From Chalara sp. BL73 (taxonomy: Eukaryota; Ascomycota; Leotiomycetes; Helotiales): a stretch of DNA of 64,000 nucleotides. Made by a program: the position numbers and the translations under genes. Below the pieces are notes generated by a model. That model was not told the origin of the DNA, did no database searches, and worked only from the letters and a program-made list of their open reading frames with translations. Below are positions 1 through 13,668 of this stretch, piece after piece. The stretch spans positions 930,001 through 994,000 of the forward strand of contig CAKJVC010000012.1 of the NCBI GenBank assembly GCA_918026815.1. Reading direction: 5' to 3'. Positions within the stretch are counted from its first letter, which is position 1; each line of letters begins with the position of its first letter.

Positions 1-959
1 GATTAGCCTATACTGTGAACACATACGACTCTGTACTCGTAGGTACTGTTTAAAGTAGTGGCCATCATTGACGTCGGCACGGGACTGGAATTATATTGTA
101 CCTGAGATTAAATGCCAAGTGCCGTTCCTGAGACACCCAACGACATCTCGTCTCGCTTGAGTAACAACGACAGCTTTAGCAACCTGGGCAATGCGTTCCT
201 TAATCTCAGGCAAAGTATTTAAGAGAACTCTAGTCAGCTGTTAAGTCTTAGATAATGCAATCACCACATCTCTACTTTCTTTTCCAGCATCCATCTTGAG
301 TATATCGATCGCCTGTCATTGTGTTTTGATACTCTCTGCTGGCTATTTTAGACTCTCAATAGCCGTGTCTGGCTAAAGCCGGGCCATTACTACCGCTGCT
401 GGGGGCTACTCTATACGGATTTAGGGCCCTCGCTTAATCAAGGAGAGCCTGATTCATGCAGAGTGCGAATATGCGGTCGAAGGGATAATGGTAATTGCAA
501 TTTTCTGAGTGGCTAGCTCTGAGTGTCCAAATATTGATAAGCCCAGTGTTTCGGAAAGAAGTGGCAATGCTTGAAGAAGCTTTGTTTTAAGTAAATAACC
601 TTGTGTAACATGTGATCCGGTTGCAGGAACTCTGATTGATTATAGACTGAGTACGACATCTAAATTGAGCTGAGGCAATTTGATATATATAAGCACGCAT
701 TGAAACACACTGTGACTATGCTGTTGCAAAAGCCAGGAAAGGACTGTGCGTGCAATACCAGGTGTAAGATTATCCCTAAGCTTACCTCCAGTACTTTTCG
801 ATGTAAGACCAATTTTGGCCGCCGTTAGAAAAGAAGGTAAATCAGAGTCGTGGACGGAAGTGTTTTAGATTTGATCCCATGTAGCATATATTACATCAAC
901 TAGTACACTCGCACTAGTTATTGAGGAGCCGATTCTATTCATTTCGTACCTGTTCATAT
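1..959. other. Intergenic, nothing recognised
   Basis: This stretch lies downstream of the CCT7 stop codon. I see no open frame of useful length, no tRNA-like clover-leaf and no repeat. It is probably 3' flanking DNA of CCT7 plus spacer to whatever lies left of the window. Confidence 0.5.
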
Positions 960-2786
960 TTACCTCCTTGGCATTCCCCTACCCCTACCTCTTAGTGCCC
1001 GTTGTGCTGCTCCAGGCGGAAGCCCCCGCTGTGGTGCCTGTGGTGCTGCACTCTCTTCGTTCTTGATTGTCTCATCAACACTTAGAATCAGACAACTAGC
1101 CTCCGTGGCCGCTTGTAACGCATTAATCTTCACCAACGCAGGTTCCCAAACAAATGCTTCCAAGTTGTCTCTGATGCCTTCATGGTCAAAGTCTACACCT
1201 GCCCAAGTATTACCCTTTCTGTGTTCTACACGTAGCTTGTTCAAAATATCCGTCGCGTCAAACCCCGCATTGTCGCATAGCTGGCGAGGAATGACTTCGA
1301 GGGCTCTGGCGAAAGACTTGATAATAGCTTGTTGTTTGTGGGGAACATTCTTGTCTGCAAAATGATGAAGGTATGCGGAGACTTCCATTTCACAAGCTCC
1401 ACCACCTGCCACAATCGTGTTGTTCTTAATTGCACGCTTAACAATCATAATCGCATCGTGTAACGAGCGCTCGACCTCGGCGATAAACTGCTCAGCACCT
1501 CCACGGAGCACTAGCGTGCAAGTCTTGGCTGCCGGGCAATCCTCGAAGAAGTTGAAGCGCTCACCACCAATTTGTCGCTCCTCGAATTTTCCACAAGTAC
1601 CGAGATGTTCAGGGCGGATATCAGAGCAAGTGCTTTGAATTGAACCTCCAGTGGCCTGAATAACACGTTCCAGATCATCAGATGCAACCCGTCCAGCACA
1701 GAAAATATCTCTATCTGCAAAATATTGTGTGGCTAAGTCGCCGATTGGCAATTTGGATAACACGACTTTTGCGCCAGTCTTATACAAAGCCTCCATTTTG
1801 TTGTATATGATTTGCCATTCCGCATCCACGATTGCTTGATATTCTGAAACTTGTTCGACCCGTACCTCAGCATTATCCTTCTCGGATTTCAGCTCAAGCT
1901 CGACATTTAGGCAGACGATTTTCGGATTCTTGAAAGATTTGGGTTGTTGTTCGAAGCCGGCGTAAGAGAATGTCTTCTTGAATGCAACCCCATTAACAAA
2001 TATGGAGTCGGTGAGGGAGCCACCATTAATCTTCTTGATTCCAATCAATTTCTCATTCAGGTCATCCTGATCGAGAGAAAGCACCGCATCGACAACCACT
2101 AAACCGTGTTAGCATCTATATTGAAAGAGATGGATTTTGCGGTCGCACTTTTTGTGAAGAAGCCAGTATTTCTCTTGATCAATTTACTGCTCATGGCAGT
2201 CCCAGCGAGCTTGCCTAGAGTCTCCCGCTTGTTGCCATCCGTCGTGTTGACGGCGATTTCCTTGACCTTGTTGACCGCCATAGTGGACGCTCTTCGCAGG
2301 CCCTTGATGATCGTCTGTGAACTGACGCCTTGCTCAACATGATCCTTGATCTCCTTCAATATCTCCCCTGCAAGTACAACCACGGATGTGGTGCCATCAC
2401 CAACCTCAGCATCTTGTGATCTTGCGATATCTGTCAGGATTCGTGCGGCGGGGTGCACAATTTCCAGAAGCTACGACTCATCAGCCTTGATATTGCCGCA
2501 TCATGAAAAGGACCTCATACCTTCATCACAGTAGCACCATCATTGGTAATCGTTTGTTTTCCATTCCCATCCACCAACAGTAAATCCCCACCATATGGAC
2601 CTAGCGTACTCCGGATCGTAGCTTGTACAGCTAAACAGGCATTAATATTACTTATAATCTGTCCCTTTCCTTGCGACGAATCCGTGCCTTAGACATCAAA
2701 TTAGCATAGTCTCAACTCTGGCTAGGTGCTCGAGGCTCACCTTCTTTCAGCACAATGATTGTGGGGGTCTGGCCGCCAAACGACAT
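960..2786 (-). CDS. CCT7: T-complex protein 1 subunit eta (CCT7), cytosolic chaperonin
   Basis: This is one of the eight subunits of the cytosolic TRiC/CCT ring, which folds actin, tubulin and many WD40 proteins using ATP. I splice four exons: 2786-2741, 2687-2521, 2470-2149 and 2098-960. The three introns are 50-53 nt, and the product is 557 aa, the normal length for the family. The start [16 protein letters not shown] is the family N-terminus. Group II chaperonin nucleotide motifs are visible: [14 protein letters not shown] in [16 protein letters not shown], and the late [10 protein letters not shown]. The chain ends in the Gly/Arg-rich tail [10 protein letters not shown] seen in eta subunits. 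The third junction restores [14 protein letters not shown], where unspliced reading would hit a stop. All key residues look intact, and the assignment to eta rather than another CCT subunit rests on the N-terminus and the GRG tail. Confidence 0.95.
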
Positions 2787-3689
2787 ATTCACGACCTCGC
2801 AGAGCTTATGGCAGCAAACAAAATATTGACGGGTATCAAATGAGGTGCTATCCTCGCGTGATGAGTATTTCGTGAGTCTTTAGTGGAGCTCTGACTTCAC
2901 GGTTGATGCAGTCAAAATTCTCTTGACTTCGCGTACTTTTAATTTTCGACCGCGTCTTTTCGGCCACCGTACTGGTCAGCTGATCTACCCGCTTAAATAG
3001 GGGTAAAGATTCTCAGCTTGTGTGGGTTAGTTTATATATTACGTATCCCACAGAGGCTTTGACCCCATTAATTCTGTGTAGGTAGATTGTGGGTGTGTAA
3101 AGCATAAACAAATCCTAAATCTAGAACGAACCGCAGGCTCTTGGACTGGGTTTACTAAAGGGAGACTTCTCCACTGATCGTTCAGATCCAGTAGATTATA
3201 TGTTTCTATAGTCCCTTCATCAAACCTATAGCTCATGGCACTTTCTTGTCTTACTATTTTCTTACGGCCTAAACATTCCCTCCGCTCCACCCAGATCTCT
3301 TAAGCTTATAATTCCGTACGGAGTCCTGCGTTGCTTTCCATATGAAACCCATCTCCTCTAGACACGGAAGTCCCACCTAGTTGTGTAGAGCACGATAATG
3401 ATATACATGTATCAACACTAAAGCTGCTATTTCCCTATGTGAAGCCATCCTCAGATTCAAGCGGCTCAGTTCTTGATACTTAATGCAACAAAATGCCATG
3501 TGGTTCTGTTTATCCGCTCTTACAAACTCAAGTTTCACAAGTCCTTTCCAAGGTAGCCATTATTATCATTAATAAGCACCCACTCCCATCTCGTAGCACT
3601 TCACATATACAGTCCCACCAGAGGTTTTATAATACGATGGCTCTAGGAAATTATTTGGGTAAGATGGAAAGATGTCTGACTACGAAATC
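2787..3689. other. Intergenic: CCT7 upstream region and spacer
   Basis: This lies upstream of CCT7 and so should hold its promoter and 5' leader. An 83-codon minus-strand open frame at 3039-3290 has no recognisable family and no splice partner, so I do not call it. Nothing else stands out. Confidence 0.4.
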
Positions 3690-4660
3690 GAAAATGAATG
3701 TGCTCAAAAATATCGCTCCAACTGCTGTATGTGATAAGAGAAGTCCACCTCGCCCAGGAAATCGTAGTCTTCTAGAAGTCTGTCGAACAGATCTTCTAGT
3801 AGTGCTTCTTCTTTAGCAAGTTCACATCATTATTACCTCTGGTTTTCATCCCCAAAATGCTCATTGGAGAGGCGCAACGCTTTAATGTCCAAGGAAAGAA
3901 AGCCCACACTAAATTCCCATTTAATAGGCATTGGTTGTCTTGTATTTGAAGGCTGATCATCAAAGTGCCTGACATCCATCTTTGCAATAGAGAAAGTCCA
4001 ATTCTTGCTTGCATCTCGGCTGATAGATGGATGCCTTGAAATTGCTCGAAAGAGGATACCAACAAATACGAGACCAACGCCTTCCTAAGGCCCTCGTTGC
4101 TATTGGAAATAGCGCTGTAGATACCTTGCAGAGCTTTGTCCTAGTGTTGTAATGCATAAGGGTAATTCACAGTCTGTGGCGGCATATTGGGAAATGATCT
4201 TTGCTCCTTGATTTAGATGCCAATTCTAGACATCCGGCTCAATATTGCAATGCCTATTATGCCGTGAGGAATCGAAGCGCCGGTCTGAACAGGATCTAGA
4301 TTTAGCTTATTCCCATATAGGAGAGTGGAAAAGCACCGATATGTAGGCGGTCGTTTCTTCATGCCGCCTTTAGAAAGGAATTGCAAAGGTAATATGATAT
4401 GTTACTTCCCGAACTGAAGGTATTAAGGGACGATCGATTCTGGGTAAAACCGCATGCACTGTTTTGGCTGGCTTCTCCTGAGTGTATCCGTCGAACCGAG
4501 CGTCCAGTTTAATACACCTCATTAAGCAGGTTTTATATCACCGCACTTAACACGTCGCTTTCTAATAGAAGGAGGATTTAGCAGGCGTCTCGACCAGCCT
4601 TCAATATAAGCATGCTTGCAGGTGAGACAACCGGTCTGACCTTTCCTATTCGGTTGACAT
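3690..4660 (-). pseudogene. Zn2Cys6 fungal transcription factor, decayed copy
   Basis: The pieces of a Zn(II)2Cys6 regulator are in the right order on the minus strand but in shifting frames. RKGQTGCLTCK (about 4652-4614) is the first half of the zinc cluster. KRRVKCGDIKPA (about 4575-4535) follows after an intron-like gap. RCIK...FDGYTQEKPAK (about 4520-4470) is the end of the cluster, in another frame and with the last Cys replaced by Phe. A stop falls straight after KPA, where a Cys is normally found. Further on, ALQGIYSAISNSNEGLRKAL (from about 4140) and VSYLLVSSFEQFQGIHLSAE (from about 4077) match the C-terminal helical region of this C6 family, and the HYNT segment before them is one base out of frame. 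At least three lesions make a functional product unlikely. The lower boundary is approximate. Confidence 0.7.
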
Positions 4661-6860
4661 GATATTCTTTTCTGGAGTAACCCCCCCCCCCCTCCTTTTT
4701 TTTTTTTTTTGCAAGCTGAAGAGACTGATGGGGTTGTGGAGACACGGCATGGTAAGGACAGACGATCTAAATTTGTAGATATGTTTGCATGTTGGGCTAG
4801 TAGCAAATCTTTATTTTGCTGGGAGGAAAGCCTCATATATTTTCGACAGAGGGTTAGTTTATCCCCAGCCGTAGTGAAATATTACATCTAGCTATTCCCA
4901 GTGTCGGTGCCTTCAATAAGCTTAAACCATTACATGTATTTCCTTTCTCCATGTCTATCGAGGTTAATACACAGAATGCCTACTACCAAGAGTTGGATTA
5001 GGTGTTTCCCAAATAGATTAGTTTTCAGAGACTTCTCACCTATCGAATCTGGACAAGCCTTACACCTTATTAACCATACCTGGTCGGGACGTAGATTATT
5101 ATTCTCAATATGGCAAAATGTGATGCTGTGGCACAGGTTGCGGACGAAGCTAAGCAGCGAAAGAGTTTCTAAGCTTTAGCATAAGCCCTGCTACGACCAA
5201 GGGAAAAAGCGAGCTAGAATGTAACACGGATGCAAAGAGGGCCCGAGATCACACGTGAAGTCATCCTGAGTCGTAGAGGAACCATGAACTTGGAAAATCT
5301 CAAGTAATAAGTATGGCAACTATAATTGACATAGAAAACGACTCAGATAGAATTTCACTTGAATGGGAGCTTTACAGTGGGGCATAGGCACCAAAATTAT
5401 CTGAATGGCCCTATCTGCACACCTCACCCTGCGTCAGTATAAAAGTGAGTCCATTCTTGCATGTATCTACATGTTGAAATATATGCTGACCTCTAGCCTC
5501 CGCCAAATGGCTACTAGGAAATCTAGTCTGACGCCTAGAATTGGGCAGCTACTATCTCTACTGGTGGGGAGAAGCCAGGTGCTTCATCAAATCATGTTCC
5601 AAGGTCGTAATGTTGTTTGGCCAATGTAGGTAATAACAGGGCAAACGGCGGAAACATATAATCACTATTGGGTGTTAGGATACATAGAGTGCTATGTCAG
5701 AAATCCTCACCAGCTCCTACCAAATCTTGTCGAGCGTCGGGTTGGTTGTGGCAACCAACGGTGAAGGAAACCTGTGCGTAGGATTGTATTGAGTTGACGA
5801 CATTCTGAGCTGCGTCGAGAAGAGCGAACTTATCACAAAGGAGAATCAGCAAAGGATCCAATAATGAACGAGCAAAAAGTGCTACCGTGAGTTTTATTTT
5901 TGATTCTAGGAGCCCGACTATCACATCTCCAGAACACATGGGGGTTCCAATTGCACAAAAGTGGTCCTGTATGTCTTTTCCATTCGGAAAACTATGAAAG
6001 AACAACTTCACAGCAACATTCTATTCGGTTACTGGTGCTGTCATAGTCAATCGGCCAAAACTGGTAAAACCACACCACCGATAAGCGTGTTTAATGTATG
6101 CATTAACCTCGTCCTTTGGACAATGAGCAGTCGTAATAAAGTTGCCTTGAAATTCGTGGGACGGTTTTTAAGGGTTTCCCATATCTCGAACAAGAGCTGG
6201 GTCCTGATGTGGTACCGCTCCACAACAAACAGTTCCTCAGCCCTAAGCACAAATTTATACTTACATACACTCGTGGAGTCCTAATAACTAGGTGCATAGG
6301 TCCTGCACTCGTGTAGGACTCACTACCAAGCGTTTTAACGAGCCAGGCAAATTCTAAACTCCCCATGCCCTATCTGTTAAGGGGATGAGGGGATCTAGCT
6401 TTCTCTGTTCATCGTAGTATGGGAAAATTACGTTCTACAGCTGGTCTACTGTACGCAGCCTCTTTGTAAGCGCCTACCACCGGTGCTATTTAAGGACGCC
6501 TTCCCCATTCTTGACATTTACCTATGAGTAAGTTGTCCCTGCGTTAAAAGCTAACATAATATCCATCTGGAATAAACACAGCATCATGCATATAACCCAA
6601 TAATTTGCCTGGGATGTGGAAGCGTTGAAGTGGAAACAACCTCAATGCTGTGTGAGAGCTATTTGTAGACTAAGTCACAGGAATGCTGGAATTATCAATT
6701 TGAGAAAATTAAAACCATAGCAGGAAAGAGTTGACTAGACTTGCAATACACAAAGGCTACTATGGAATATTCATTGTTCTACCAAACACTGCCAATGAGC
6801 CGGCGTGAAAATGCTTCCTGGGTGAAACGCCTAACTCCCGCTTTATTAGCAAACATGCTT
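4661..6860. other. Unassigned stretch, no gene supported
   Basis: It contains a homopolymer block (C run 4681-4692, T run 4696-4710). Several 60-107 codon open frames lie on both strands (for example 5961-6284 plus, 5697-6011 minus, 6103-6366 minus), none with a family motif I recognise. Frames open and close in a way that suggests eroded coding or transposon DNA, but I cannot name a parent. The last ~400 bases are the 3' flank of POL2. Confidence 0.4.
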
Positions 6861-9800
6861 CTACAAACCCGCAAAGACCCCCTCCACAACACTGCCTAGC
6901 ATCCTTAATCCATAAAATGTTGCAGCACTTCGATATACCTTTAGCCTCCGTTCGATATCCTCAATTTTCATACTGCCTACCCAATCCCCAGAACAACTAC
7001 AATGCTCCATGAAATCGTTGATCCTGACTCCTTTACACTTCGCACATTTCAAGTCTTGGGTCGTCCACTCCACCACCAAACTTTCCACCGACGCTATCAT
7101 TCTCTCTTCGAGCCCAATCCGCTCATACTCTGCGTCACAAAATGTACACTTCCAAGCCTTCCCACCATCGGCCGCCCTGCCCTCCGCATCAATATCAGGA
7201 ATAAGGTCCTCATCGCGGCAGAAGTCAAGATCGCGCGCCATCGTGCAATTGTCGCAGATGATATGCTGCATCTTGAGACTTTCACTCGGGTTTACAAATT
7301 TTGCCTCGTTACTGAATTCACGGACTTCGAACATAGCCAGTAGTTCCTTACGCAGGAGACGGGCCTCGAGAGTAATGTTCTTGTCTAAAGAAAGGACCTG
7401 CATAAGTGATTTGACAAGTTGAAGAGCAGGATTGCTGAAAGTTAGATGGGAACCTGGTAGGATGGGAAATGCATAATCAGACGCTAGTTCACGATGCAGC
7501 ATCTCCTCCTTCTGTCGGCGGATTAGACCTGCAATCTGTCGCTTGAGAGGTTTCTCAAATTCTTTTCCAAGAATAATCTTTTCTCCATTGTCACCACCTA
7601 GAGCATGAACTGGGAGCTGTGTTGGTCGTGGAGTTGACTGGATGCCGGCTGTTAGAACGCGAGGGCGCTTGAGTTTGTGCATAATCTCAACAAACTCTAC
7701 AACCCAGTCGTTGAAGATGGGCTGAAGTGGTGTAGGCAAAAATTTGCTAAGCTGCCAGTGCATCACACAGTCCAATGTCTGGTTTTCGGCTTCCACTACT
7801 TCTTGACAAGCCTTTCCACCATAGTTAAACTCGTCATACCAAACAAGATAGTCCCAATACTCTTTGATCTCGAGATCCAAAAAGTGAAAGAGTGGCTTTG
7901 CTTTGATCGATTTCAAAATATACTGGCTATAGGCATAGGCATTTCCGACCTCCGACTTCGTAGTTTGGAGTAGAAGTCGGTTTGAGCTGGCGAAGACAAC
8001 ATGTGATCCCACTCGCCGGAAATCGGTCATCAGTTGCTGAAAGGCTTTTCGGGACATCATCTGTACGTAATAATGAAGGGACCGATCGTAAAGATAAGAC
8101 CCAGGATTCTCGACCCAACGAACAAGATGCTGAACCATTATATCCGCCATGTTGTTTCCTTTGCATGCTTCGGTCCACCAGGCTTTTACCATTTCCCGGA
8201 GAACTGTAACGCCCGCGGTTGCGAAGGCATTATCAGCATACAAAATGTTTGTTCCATCGCTTGGGCCATCATCAGAGGGTGCTGCCGGATTGAATGAAAC
8301 TGAATCACTTCCTTCCAATTCATTGATCAACGATGATGTTAAGATTGTATTGATGGCGAGATTGCGAACATCGAGCTCGATACAAACAGAAGGATATGTC
8401 CCGGGATTATTGATAGCTGGCATTTGAACAGTGTCCAAAGGGCCAAGGACATCATCCCTTTGATATCCAGCATGGTCAGGCCGCGGTGCTCCGGACCACC
8501 ACAAAACCACGTTGTTCTTCTGCAATCGTCTGGCGTATGCAATATCGATAAGATAGCGAGGATCGTCTCGTTCGAGGTTGCAAAGGGGCACATCACCATA
8601 CTGTGCCAGTGCTGTCAGATGCGAGATCCATGATCCAAGGCCCAAATAATGATTGACGAGGCGTCTAGCCACAAAACTTTGCCAGCTAAGCGGCGGTAAG
8701 TTTTGGTCGTCAACGTGATGCCTCAGCGGTAATGTTGGCAGCTCGCCAAGCATAGGGACGTCATGAATCAACAGTCGTCGCTGCGGCGACTGGATCACAA
8801 GCATCAAAGGTTTTGCTTCGTCGTTTCGCATCTTCTTAACTAGATCACCTAGCTCAAGCAGGGCCTTGCGCTTCGTGGTAACTTGACGGGCGCTGAACTG
8901 AATATTATCCTGGTACCGGAAACTCTTCCGAGGCACATGTCCAAGGAGCTCAAGCTCTTCTTGCTCATGCTTAGCTTTCAACTCAGTGTATATCTTCCCC
9001 ATATTCGGTAAGTCTTGGTTGGAATCTTTCGACTTCTGAAGCGTGATAATGTGAGCCTGATCGGTCTCGGTCGAGAATAGAGCAAATACTTGTCGCTCTC
9101 CAGCAATAACATGATACAAATATAGGTACACCATAGGCGAGTCTGCGAGATACGGTTGTTTCGTAGTAGCTCGACGTAGGCCGCTTAGATCGAAGCCAGA
9201 TTCCAGACCTTTTCCAAGAACGCCGGGTCGTGTTTCGTCGAAAGTGCAAAGGTTGCCTAATTGCAACACTGCTCTGGCACTCAACGGGATCTGCTTTTCA
9301 TACACGCCTTCCACGCTTGGGTGATTAAAGAGTAAGGATAATTTCTGGGCGTCGTTAATGTAGACTTCTTCAGACATTGTAAGCTTGAAAAGGTGGACAG
9401 ATGGATGACCGTTTGGCAGAGTATGGTTGACCTTTTCTGCGGCACAGCCATCAACCTCAATGTCTGGCAACTCTTTGCCTTTCAAGTTCAAGAATACCTG
9501 GCGAGGCACTTTGACTCTTAGTGTATGGATTTTAGAGTCTATGAGAACGTATGCAATAACAACTCCTGGGCTACTAGTTCCTCGCAATTGAAGCACTTGC
9601 CAGGTGCCTTTATAAGTCAATTCAGCTTGATTTCGAAGCTGGGCTCCAATGTTGCTACCGACAGTGGCACGTGTTTCGCCGAAGAGGTGTCGCCGGCGAG
9701 TTCGGGCTTGCCTCTGGATTTTCCATTTCTGTTTCTGGTAATCCAAAAATCCAACATAGTCTTTGGTAGGGACTGGCATCTTTTCGGGTAGAGCAGCATA

Positions 9801-12800
9801 TGGGTTGACAGATACAGGAATAGCCGGTTCTGGCGACTTTCTTTTTGCTGGCTTCTGTGAGGCTGAGACTTGAGAAAGCGCAGCGCTAATCGCCTTCGGT
9901 TTTAAAAGTTGGACACCAAAATCTTCCATATCTGCTGTTCTAGGGTCCCGTAAGTTGATGATTTCCTCTAATGGAGCTTTTGTAAAAAGATCCGTCATCT
10001 TCTTCTGCTTAAGCCTGTCGTCTTTGATATTGATACGGCGCTGGAGCCATTCTGGGTGTGCAACTCTTGGAACCGGGTTTCGGACCTTCTGTAATGCAGC
10101 CGGGATTGTAATCAACTTTTGGATAACTGAACCCAATCGCTCAAGATAGTAGTCCCAGTCCAACAGCGCTCTAGGATCCATATTTGTGGGTTCTTCTTTG
10201 AGCCATTTCCTCAAAAAATGGCGTTTGATAGAGTGCTCTGCTGAGAAGATTGCAACAGGAACAGCTCTTTCCGTTACAGGCGCATTCTTTGGTCTCGAGC
10301 AAATAATATATTTGCAATTCAGTCCTTTGTCTTTGACCATTTGTTCACCTAGGAAGTCTGCCAGACGCTTGGCGGTAGTAATTGAAGTTGATTTTTGAGC
10401 ACCATACTCCTCTAGTGATTTTGACATGCTTCGGTTCTCGCAAATAAGTTCAATCAGCTCCTCATCTGCAAGTGTCTCACCTTTCGAATGCAGAACATCA
10501 AGCCATTGGTTAGCGACCTTTGCAACTGCCTCATAGGTTTCTTGTAATGTTGTACCCTCCAAGAAGAACTTGAAAATCTGTGTTTGGAAGATTTTGATTA
10601 GTTTAAGCTCTCCTCTCCGCTTCACTTCAAATCCTTTCAGCTCTGCTAAAGAGCCATCGTCGTTGAAGACTGCGTATCGTTTCTTCAAATTTCTATCCTC
10701 ATCTTTAGATGTTGGCAAGATCATGGCTCGATAAGGGCCATCAACCTCAAAGAAAATGGAGTTGTCGCTATGAGTTTCATATTTGAAAGTCTGAGGATCT
10801 ACCAAGGTCTGGTATTGATGATTTGTAAATTTGTCGTGGACAAGATGATTCAGCATGACGCAAGGATATGAGATTGGCACTGTCTTTCCATTTTTGAGAG
10901 TGAAGGCGTAATTCTCTGGGAATGTGGCAGGAAGCATGCACCAAATTCCATCTGTATCGAGCTCCAATGGCCGTCCAATGCGCTCAACTAGCTGTCGAGC
11001 CATCTGAATGATATGGGCTCCAGTCAAACAGGTCACTCCAGCCATCTCCATTGAGTACCAGCGCGATCCTTTCCTCATTACGTAGCCATAGAACGAGTTG
11101 AGGATGACTTTATGTGCCAATTGTAAGGAGTCGAACAATACAATCATCTTCTTTCCAGCTTCAATTTCTGCAGCTGGTGCACCTGAGGCTTTGAGAGCAT
11201 CCGTCTTGCCTTTCCATACCTTCTGCTTACCCTTGTAATCGTATCGCCGATCCCTAAAATCTCTGACGGTATCGATGTAAAAGGGGTTTTCTCGCTGGCA
11301 AATGATGGCCTCTCTTTCGATAGTCTTACTATCATGGATCTTGTGATAAATTTTCTGGCTGTAGACTTGCAAACGCTTCCGTACAAGACTAGCTTGTTCT
11401 TCATACGTCAAATCCTGGAACGTCCGCATGGGGCTACTCGGATATTTTCCTGGAAAGCGTTCGTTTTCTAACGAGTGCCGTATCATATTGTATTCATCCC
11501 TCTTTGCTGGCAGATATTCGCCTCTCCAGGCCCATGGCATCCTTCGATCACAAGTCTTTCCTGGTCGATTGAAGTCGCATGCTGCACAATCTGCTTCCTC
11601 GATCATGGAATCTGGCTGCAGTCGATTCGTGGTCATGATATTTGGATACATAGACGCAACATCTAAATGGTAGATTAATGGCCGTTCGTTTCTATTTGCA
11701 GTCGCTTTCAAACTATTCAGCCTGTCGATGATTTGCTGCTTAACTTCATCATAATTCGTAATATCATCTAGTGATTTCTTCTCTTCCACTGTTATGCTAA
11801 ACTTTAGTGCTGAATCTAGATCCGCTAGAAGCTCATCGATAGCAGTGGTATCCACCGCGAAATTGACAGGAATGTCAGCCCTGAAAATTCCTGCTTCAAT
11901 ACTTTCGACGTGACCGCCGACATAGGTCTCTGACTCTAGCAAGTGCCCTTCCCAGAACGCCTCTTTTGGAGAGACATGTTTGTTTGGCAGAACAATTTCC
12001 TTCTGGTAGGCTTGTACCATGAGCAACATTTCACAAAGCGTGCCGGTTCCTTTTCGAAGGACAGCATCTGGTCCAAGCGGAATGATGGTGCAAAGTGAGA
12101 AAATGAAAGGATGCACGTATTTCATGTAAAGATAATATGTAGCGACCGCATCAGAGACAGAGTATTCTGCAAGCGTCTGGGGCTGTTCGCTCGCATACCG
12201 AAGCATGAGTTCAGGATCTAATTCGTCAGGATCATACCCTAGCTTTGCAGTGGTGACTGCCTTCAAACCACGGCTACCTTGAGGCAAGTAACTGTCACGA
12301 TTGACCCAATGGAAGCAATCCATGTGGGCGCTGTAATCACAGCAGTACTGATCCTCAGCTCCTTTTCGCCAGCCAATTTCTTGGTACATGTCGATACCAT
12401 TGACACTAGACCGTGCATCCACAAAAGGCCAGTCGAAGAAATCTCCGTTGTATGTTGCTATCACTGTCGGCCGCGCCTCTTTGATGTGGAGAAAGAATCG
12501 CTCGATGACAGCTTTCTCATTTGGCTCGTTGAAAATCATGAATGGACCTTCATATTCTGGCTTAGGCGTATATTCGAAATCGTCGATGTCTTCTGTCACG
12601 ATTTCTCGATTCGTGATTAAAAATCCTTGCCCATCGATCATATATGAAATCATCATGATTTGATCAATTGCTGCGTCTGGAAACTTTAGAGGTAATTTTG
12701 TAGTCTCGATATCATACGCCATCACCACAGGATCTGCTCTTTCTAGGCGTTCTTCTATGCAATTGATCGTCGTGACGCCGTGTTTCGCCTCCACCGTATA

Positions 12801-13668
12801 CCATTTTCCCGTTCGTATATCTGTCAGAATTAGCAAACGGCCATAGGAGCTGTTATGTTATATTTACTCTGATCAATCATTACTCGTACATGATATGGTA
12901 CATCCCATTCTCGTATATCTACTATAAAATCGCTAGCATCAGCAACAGAGGCATTAAGTCGTTTACTATCGTCTCGTTCGTCATCATCGAAAAGGTCAAA
13001 TCCAGCATTCGCACTAAATCAAATGATGTCAGCTTTGCTTCATGGTTTCTAGCAAATATACCATACCTTGCAACCTCCGCATAAGTATCCATTGCATTCA
13101 TGTTCTTTTTGTTCCTTTCCGCAATGGGCATAATGTCCCTCCGTGCGGCCAACAAGTCACTGACATTTGCAAATCGCAATTCGAAAAATGTTCTTCGATA
13201 ACCTAGAAGGTGGTTGGGCATTTGCAGATCTTCCTTCTCTACCTTTTTTAGATACTTTACAACCCCTCCTCCAGGCGCCCGCTTCAGCCATTCTTCTGCT
13301 TCTGGTTCATGGCCGCGTTTCACGGCGACTAGAAAGTAGGGGTCATATTCCAGCGTCGCCTTGAAAGTATTGCCATCCTCCTCTAAGAAATAGCAGTCCA
13401 GTCCTGCTCTGCCTTCTGGTATCTTCTCGTCTTCTATCCTTGTCGCATGTATATTAACCAGCCAGCCTATTCGTTTCTTCCCACTCTCATACCGCGCAAA
13501 TCCTTGTGCTTCGTCTATTGAGTTAGCGAGAGCTACTGCTTCGCGTTTCTCATCTGACGACGTAGCCTCGTTCACATTTTTTGACGTGAAAATTTTCGCT
13601 TTTCGAGGTCCATGGTATGCTTGCTTTCCACCGCGTCTATAGCCGTTTTGTGGTTTCCTTGGTGGCAT
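6861..13668 (-). CDS. POL2: DNA polymerase epsilon catalytic subunit A
   Basis: This is the leading-strand replicative polymerase with 3'-5' proofreading. Three exons are 13668-13067, 13013-12868 and 12820-6861, with introns of 53 and 47 nt. They give 2235 aa, against 2222 in budding yeast. The ATG at 13668 (MPPRKPQNGYRR) is the first in frame, since the open frame above it starts only with GTG. Exonuclease motifs are visible: Exo I DIETTKLPLKFPDA (Asp near residue 287), Exo II TYNGDFFDWPF, and Exo III YSVSDAVATYYLY. Polymerase motif A is DVASMYPNIM, motif B is in KVILNSFYGYVMRKG, and motif C is ELDTDGIWC. The inactive second polymerase half follows, and the C-terminus carries two Cys clusters (CDNCTMARDLDFC with CTFC; CAKCKGVRINDFMEHCSC) that bind zinc or Fe-S and the Dpb2 subunit. 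All catalytic residues look intact. Two MluI boxes lie about 200 bp upstream. Confidence 0.97.

Noticed and set aside
1063..1720. Several open frames inside CCT7 on other frames
   Set aside because: They are shadows of the conserved coding sequence.
3039..3290. 83-codon minus-strand frame upstream of CCT7
   Set aside because: It has plausible composition but no recognised motif, and it lies where the CCT7 promoter should be.
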